Assembly: GCA_950295325.1 (NCBI GenBank)
Contig: OX485803.1
Location: 53,337,554 to 53,401,553 of the forward strand
Direction of reading: 5' to 3'
DNA: 64,000 nucleotides
Origin: Polytrichum commune
Taxonomy: Eukaryota > Streptophyta > Polytrichopsida > Polytrichales > Polytrichaceae
Positions 58,180 through 64,000 of the stretch are shown piece by piece (within the stretch, counting starts at the first letter, position 1; each line of letters starts with the position of its first letter). The position numbers were made by a program, and so were the translations under genes. The notes beneath the pieces are model-generated. The model was not told where the DNA came from and searched no databases. It saw nothing but the letters and a program-made list of their open reading frames with translations.

Positions 58180-60032
58180 CAACTAGGTGCTTATACGGTG
58201 CCCCATCATCCTAGGAGGTGGTGATGATCAAAGACCTTAAATAGACACCGAGGTTGAGAGAGAAATGAATCAAACTCTCGGTCTTGCTCTCTAGCTCTCA
58301 ATGATTATACGATCTTGCTTGCATGATATGCTTCTCACTTCGTATTCATTTTGTACCCATTTTGTAACAGACCTTCCTGCAAATGAATCAGGTTCCGATA
58401 GGGAGTCGGGTCCCCACCAAAACCGATAGTCACCTCCAAGCCAGAGGCAATAAACAATGCATTTAAGTTCTCCAGATTACACCAACTAAATCTATTTTAA
58501 AGAAATCATAATATATTCTGCCGTTGAGTCTAGAAGTAATGAGCACTATACACATTCCTCTTGCAATCATAGACTGACTGAGTCATCATCAGGGTTGCAT
58601 TTGCATTGCATTGCATTGCGTGCCCCATTCTTTATTTTATTTTTTGGAACAAAACCCATTCCCAATCTTCACACCCTGCAACACCACCTCGTGGCAGAAC
58701 AGGGAAGCTGATCGATTAGTTCGCTGCCTTCCACCAATTGCTGCATGACAAGTTGTCTCTAGGGTATGATCTCGGGGTTGCACCTCCAAATGTATCCAAA
58801 TGACGTGCAATCGAAGTAATGGGCATTTTAATCTTCTTTTATGAGTCAGATAACCTATTCAAACTCCAAAAGTAGACATCAAATAGTATAAAAGGCAGTT
58901 CTTTATTAAAATATCGATTCTTAAAACACAGAATGCAATTTTGTATTGAGCATTTGTATTTATAAATAGGTGTGGGAAGTTTACTCAACAACCGCAAGGG
59001 ATACAAAACTTGTTTTAAAGGAAGACTTGCACTCCCGCTGGTACGATCACGTGATGTTGTGGATTCATCTTGAAGCTAAGTGCTTAATTACCTCCAACTT
59101 TGCTGGCTTAGTCTTAGCTCATGAGCACTGCAGGTATATATGAGCTCACCATCTTCATTCTTCAAGTGTAAGCTCACTCCTGTCTGTTTGCAACACATAC
59201 TTTGTAATTCATAATCGGAGGCCAAGAGGTGGGATCAGAGAGGTGCGGAAGCAGCGAGTGTCTGTTTCCTTATTATTTTTGTGGAGTCTTCCACCTTGCG
59301 TTCCTCACTTTGTGAGATTCCTGGAATGGCATCTTTCTCCTTTCGAACATGTGTTTTGAAATCCTTTCTGAAACCGTGTTTCTAGTAAATGGATGTTATA
59401 CTATTTCAGAAAGAATTAGAGCAACATGCTTGGAAAGTGCGAGGCATTGAGAGTAGGAATCCGTTGATACCAGTTGTGTTTGACTTAGAAAAGGTTCACA
59501 CGACTCTCGATTGTCGATGTTCTTGAAACCACTGAAAATCAAATTTTCTAGTGCAGGGGGTCGGCATTGACACCCTTGATAGGTTAGATATTGTTTCCAC
59601 TTCGAAGAAACATCATGAAATTTCTTATAATTTGTAGTCTTAAAAATTCTTGTGATATAAATGCAGATCCAAACTGTATGAATTTGCTTCTTTAAAACAA
59701 TCAGCAAGCTCCAAAGCATCATTTTTCCACAAGACGCTGATTCATGCTTGCTGAGGAGATTGACAAGTTTCCAGTTTCTCTTGAATCACCTTTGGGAGGT
59801 GTAGTTATAGGGTTTCTAATTTCAGCTTCATATTCTCCGTGTGCTGATGGTCAGCTGTCAATTAAATTATTTTAGGTAGTGATCCAAGTCAACAGATATT
59901 GATAGCAGGAGATTGGGAGGGAATGAGAGGAAATTAAGAGGCTTTTTTCTTTTTTCTTTTTTCCTTTTTGTTGCTGTGCAGCTCGCGCAAAGCATGCTTC
60001 TGTAGGGAGGAGACAGCAGTTAAAATCTGACA
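58180..60032. other. Upstream region of the 60-kb gene; no coding feature supported
   Basis: Mixed non-repetitive sequence. TC-rich and TATA-like stretches occur (for example GTATATATGAGC near 59142), but I cannot place a promoter with confidence. Confidence 0.4.
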
Positions 60033-61569
60033 ATGGAGCGCTATGAGTTTAAGCGCAAATATGGATCGGTGAGTGGAGACTCCAAACTTGGTCAAAATAA
60101 AGCACGTGAATTCTGTGTGGTCCAGTACAGGTTGAGGACATCCCAAATTTGGGGGTAATCCAAATCGTCTTGCGAGGGGGACTAAGTTCACATTTTTTGA
60201 AATCTGGAAGTGTTCTATTTTCATAATTTGCGCAGGTGAAACGGCGGGTGATTCAGCAGTTTGTGGTGGAACCTGTTGTGGGCATCATTGTTCATTCCAT
60301 CGGTCACACCATTGTTAAGGCAGTTACGGTAATGGAGGCTCAGTTGGTTGTTTAGAGTATATCATTTTTCTAATATGCTCCCTCAGCACTTCCATTGCAG
60401 CTTATACAAGCAATAACTCTTGAACATGATACTAGGGTCAATGGGCTCAAATTCACGTTAGTAATGCATCATTGTTAGTAAAGAAAATAAATTATGTTCT
60501 TTTATATTTTGTTAGCAGTTTCATTGTAACTTATACAAGCAATAACTCTTTGATAGGATAGGACCAATGGGCTCAAATTCACATCAGTCTTATATTAGTG
60601 TCATTTCTTCTTTTTCATTTCTTTTATGCTCCGTTGACACTTCTATTGCAGCTTATGAAATCACGAGGGTCTTGAAGTTCATCATGTCTGTCCAAAATCT
60701 AGGATGGCGATAGATGATACCTTTGGTGGACATGGTACATAAACCACCATCCTAGATATTGGGACAGAGGTTCAGATGAACTTCAGGGCCCTTGCGAAGT
60801 TTGGCACTAGACATTTCCATTAATGTGGGCTGAGAATTAATGTTGCTTAAGTTGCCATGTTGAGTGGGCCACCCAAATTCCAACTTCAGTGACAAATAGT
60901 GTAATTGTCTAAATTTGTAAGCTCAATAAAATTAGCGAAGCTGAAATCCCTTATGAATGATTCAGTGATTCACGCATCCATAACTAATGCAATTCACACT
61001 ACATTATGGCGATGTTTGGTATAGTTGAAGTTCCTTTTCTGCTTTAAAATGTGCAGGTTAGACATAGCGTTCAGGGACAAGATGCCAACACACTATTGGA
61101 GGACACCTCCTCAGCTATCCACGCAATTAGTCCAAGTAAACCTTTGCAGTTACTCTCATCATTTGTAAACATGTGCATATTTGGCATGAGTCTTGAGAAG
61201 TTTTTTCAAGGAGAGGTTCCCTTATGAATTAGGTAATGGATGTGAGTTGTCTTGCCACGGGCTCCCAACTTATCTTGTTCTAATAGCAGTGAGGTAAGTA
61301 TTGGGCACTCACTAGCTACGTCTAATGGCAAGGTGACACGTGTCCATTATTGGACGTAGTGTCATTCCATGAGAGAGCCATCGATTATTGGTGATAGTGT
61401 GTTTTTGCGTATCCAATCAAGCATAGACATGTTAGCAAAATGGCTTGGCTTGATCACGAAGTTGTTGGAACATTGTTATATTGTTCTTGTGACAGATGTA
61501 ATGGAATTTGAAGATGATGACGAGCCCAACAATGAGCCCAAGGGACGTCCAGGCCTCTTCTGTTGCTAG
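60033..61569 (+). CDS. Small four-exon gene of unknown function
   Basis: The exons are 60033-60068, 60236-60328, 61057-61135 and 61496-61569. Introns have GTGAGT...GCAG, GTAATG...GCAG and GTAAAC...ACAG borders, and the joined frame is 93 codons ending TAG. The protein starts MERYEFKRKYGS. It continues with a mildly hydrophobic segment (VEPVVGIIVHSIGHTIV) and a short middle (TLLEDTSSAIHAIS). It ends with an acidic stretch and GRPGLFCC. The phase agreement of four short exons is the main evidence. No family is recognised. The terminal CC could be a lipid-attachment signal of Rab type, but that is a guess. Unlike most of the window, this interval is not clearly built of repeats, so a host gene is plausible. 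Confidence 0.42.
60380..60660 (+). repeat. Triplicated segment in intron 2 of the 60-kb gene
   Basis: ATTGCAGCTTATACAAGCAA and AATGGGCTCAAATTCAC occur near 60395-60455 and again, diverged, near 60523-60585. A third partial copy (CTATTGCAGCTTATG) lies near 60643. Local duplication of an intron segment. Confidence 0.8.
60665..60793. mobile_element. Small hairpin element (MITE-like) in the same intron
   Basis: GAGGGTCTTGAAGTTCATC and AAAATCTAGGATGG on the left pair with CCATCCTAGATATT and GATGAACTTCAGGGCCCTT on the right. Together they make a 129-bp hairpin with about 45-bp arms. The target duplication is not clear. Confidence 0.7.
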
Positions 61570-62015
61570 GTACATAACATCTTGTTACCATATCTGCTCA
61601 ATGTTTGGGTCCTAATTCTAATACAAACATAACATGATGTTGCCATATATGATCATTGTTCGGACCTCCAAGATCGTTGTTGAAATTGACTGTCGAGCCT
61701 CTACCATCAACCATCAACCATCATCTACCTAACTTGATTCTCCAGGAAGCAAACATGGTGATGTCACTGAAGAATGTCATGTGAATGTTATGTAGGCTCG
61801 TATTTCTCTGATGATTGATTATTGCGAGATAATGTTCAAAGCATGTTCTTCTCAGTATTACATGGCCTTTGGTTTTCTGTAAGTGCGATTATGTCAGACT
61901 TGATGGTTTTATTTCTTGCTCAACTGTAAGAATGGCAGCACACGAGTAGATTAGGTCAGGATCAGACTGAATCATGTCGATCTTTGTAGTGATATAACAC
62001 AACCTGTTAAAGACG

Positions 62016-62447
62016 ATGAATTTTCAGGTGATTGAAACCAATCAACTTTGCCAGCAAAAAGCAATTGCAGTGGTAACTCTGCTTCACGAAGACAGTACTC
62101 GGGAATTCAGAGACAGGATAGACAGACAAATCAAAAACCTACTAGTAGCATCCCCATCAGCGAATCACCTCTCTGATGACTCTCTACAAACAATGGGAGC
62201 TTGTAAGTATGGTAATTATCCTCGAATTTTGAACAATTGTTGCATTGGATCCCTTCAACTTAGTATTGGTAAATCTATGGCATAGTAGCTTGTGAGGCTT
62301 GAATCCATCAAGCAATCATATTGGGTGGATCAGAGATTAAGCTTAATCCATCGGTCCTTCACCATGCTAACTTGTCTGTTGTTCTGTTCTCCAGCTGGCC
62401 AAGAACAAATTTATAATGGCGATAATTTGCACCAGCACCGCACTTGA
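62016..62447 (+). CDS. Two-exon coding-like unit downstream of the 60-kb gene
   Basis: Exon 62016-62202 (or 62038-62202 if the TTTTCAG at 62031-62037 is an acceptor) joins 62395-62447 through a GTAAGT...CCAG intron, ending TGA. The peptide is charged and helical (QQKAIAVVTLLHEDSTREF, RDRIDRQIKNLLVAS). It could be a 3' alternative exon set of the gene at 60033 or a separate small gene. The phase of exon 61057-61135 does not fit a direct join. Family unknown. Confidence 0.4.
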
Positions 62448-62899
62448 GCTCCAGACTTAACGTATAACTTCCTGGAAAACCAAGGACTTTTTTGGACTTG
62501 AAAATTTAGGGTAAATTTGTGCCATATGATGACAGCCTCGTTGCTGAATCTTGTGCAAATTCTATATAATTTACATGCTTTTCCATCGTAGCTCACATGC
62601 CACACACTAAGTGCTGGCATCCGTCACCTTTTGAAAATTTGTATAGTGGGACATCTTGCCAGTTCAACCTTGTAATTATACAGTTACTTCGACTTTGGTC
62701 ACCTGTAAGTTAATGATATCTCCAATAGAATGAGCTTGGATTTACTTGCACAAAACTTGCAGCACATGGTCGTCATGTTTGATATAGGCCCAACTTTAGA
62801 CATGCATGCTCTTTACTTAGAATTTTTCCTAAATATTTTGTGAGTCCATTTCCTAAGGCCATAGTAGGTATTTCACTTTAAGGTATTAACAGGCTGCGT
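62448..62899. other. Downstream non-coding DNA
   Basis: No gene or element boundary seen. This is the likely 3' flank of the preceding coding-like unit. Confidence 0.4.
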
Positions 62900-64000
62900 G
62901 AGGCCGGGGATTCGTGGTACTCAAGTAAAGTCATCCGGTAACAAAAATCGGATGAGTCCATCAAGAAGCTCGGATGGAGCTTACTTTAGTAAAACACCTC
63001 CGAGTTGGCATGTAAGACCTATTTTTCTCCCTCATAGCTACTCGGGGGGTGCACCTTTCATTAAAACCTAGAATCACGTGCGTTCACTGCATACTCTAAA
63101 AACCCCCTATATACAAGTTATTTTTTGTGAAATGAAGTAATACACATACAATTGCAACAATAAATATACAAGTGATAATATGTATACACAAAAAAACATC
63201 CATTCATATATAGTCATTAACATAAGTATACAAATATACTTTTGAACAATAATCAACCCCTATAATATGTATAACAAAATATCCTAGCTTTCATCAGCAA
63301 AGTCATTGAAACCTTTTTCATCTCCCGGATGTAACTCGTAAACATTTGATTCACCAATATATGTCATTGTAGCCAATGCAGTTATTGTCTCTAAGTCTAT
63401 CATCAAATGATCAGTAAGATCATATATCCACTTGTTGTTAGCCCCTTTTTGATACCAACATAAACCAATCTCCTTGTTACTTTGAGCTGAACGAATCATT
63501 TCAAAACCCTAATACTGCCTCTTTCCCCGATATTACCTTGACACCTTGTACATGGTTCATACTACCCTATAAGGTTGCTAACGAAAATTGTTAATCCTAG
63601 TTAATCCTCATTTCATCCAATATGAAAACTTATGATATGTAGTATAATAACAGTACCATACAAGTACAATTATTGTATGCTTTTTAAAGGCCTTCCATAT
63701 ATGTACGTAACTATAAATTATAACATGTATACCATATGTATACGTAATACGGCAAGGTCCAAATCAATACCCCTCCTGTGCACTCACGTATACTCGTACA
63801 TGTTTAGTATAGTGCACCCCCCGAGCATAGCTATTGTAAACTACTAGTTATTTTGTAAATATCAATTAGTTGGCAAGAGGCAACGATGTGGCATTGGATG
63901 CTCTAAGCCAATTTTCTAACCTCCCATGAGATTTTTCCAAGGCCATGATGTGGCTTTGAATTCCACATGGTTATTTTGCTAAATATCACAAGATATCAAC
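62900..64000 (+). repeat. AT-rich repeat family E, copy 3, split by a 785-bp insertion
   Basis: It starts GAGGCCGGGGATTCGTGG and follows copy 1 (34191-34515) closely: ACTCAAGTAAAGTCATCCGG, GCTCGGATGGAGCTTACTTT, CTACTAGTTATTTTGTAAAT, AGGCCATGATGTGGCTTTG. It runs off the window end. The insertion 63041-63825 interrupts it at a site that is uninterrupted in copies 1 and 2. Confidence 0.88.
63041..63825. mobile_element. 785-bp non-autonomous DNA element with 8-bp target duplication (hAT-like)
   Basis: The terminal inverted repeats are the perfect 14-mer CTCGGGGGGTGCAC (63041-63054) and its complement (63812-63825). CATAGCTA is duplicated at 63033-63040 and 63826-63833. Copies 1 and 2 of repeat E show the empty site (ATAGCTATTGTGAAC). 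An 8-bp duplication is typical of hAT superfamily elements. No transposase is encoded; the 71-codon minus frame at 63499-63284 lacks motifs. Confidence 0.93.

Overview
The window looks like repeat-rich nuclear DNA from a plant. Evidence: spliced plant-type En/Spm transposase genes with GT-AG introns, a Ty3/gypsy chromovirus with a tRNA-Met primer site, several solo LTRs with 5-bp target duplications, and no bacterial gene organisation. DUF7869-type transposon proteins and the TE mix would fit a non-seed plant (bryophyte, lycophyte or fern), but that is a weak inference. Nearly everything is nested mobile DNA. One small spliced gene near 60 kb is the best candidate for an ordinary host gene.

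Left and centre (1-34.2 kb). A DNA transposon with ends AACACTATATT... finishes at 3859. Its gene is a chimera of a tnp2-like N-terminal half and a DUF7869 C-terminal half. A second member of the same family spans 4427-29817 (25.4 kb). It has 28-bp perfect terminal inverted repeats and a 4-bp GTGT flank duplication. Leftward it carries a complete but stop-interrupted DUF7869 gene. Rightward it carries a very large spliced gene whose exons stay in one frame for about 1,836 codons: a ParB-like 'DGQHS' region, a charged helical region and an FCP1/NIF-type HAD phosphatase-like domain. The space between the divergent genes, and most introns, hold CpG-rich perfect palindromes built on TTACGGACGCGCGTCCGTAA. 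The big gene's exons have been hit by one full gypsy element, three solo LTRs of the same family and one solo LTR of another family. Removing each insertion plus one target-duplication copy restores the frame exactly. The giant element sits 9 bp upstream of the start codon of an uninterrupted four-exon tnp2 (En/Spm, CACTA) transposase gene, 29827-33940, whose right end is at 34190.

Right half (34-64 kb). This is a nest of solo LTRs (three levels deep at 36.5-43.0 kb), an AT-rich repeat family present three times (34.2, 46.5-51.4 and 62.9-64.0 kb) and used as target by other elements, two long fold-back elements, small inverted-repeat elements, a third decayed DUF7869 copy split by a 2.5-kb relative of the giant element, and a 785-bp element with 8-bp target duplications. 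A four-exon 93-codon reading frame at 60033-61569 and a two-exon frame at 62016-62447 are possible host genes of unknown function.

The main result is the AACACTATATT family. Three ends-plus-flank sets share terminal sequence, the same left/right asymmetry and, where both flanks are visible, a 4-bp duplication. The 25-kb member combines a putative transposase with a large accessory gene and an intron-borne palindrome family. I do not recognise this combination as a described element.
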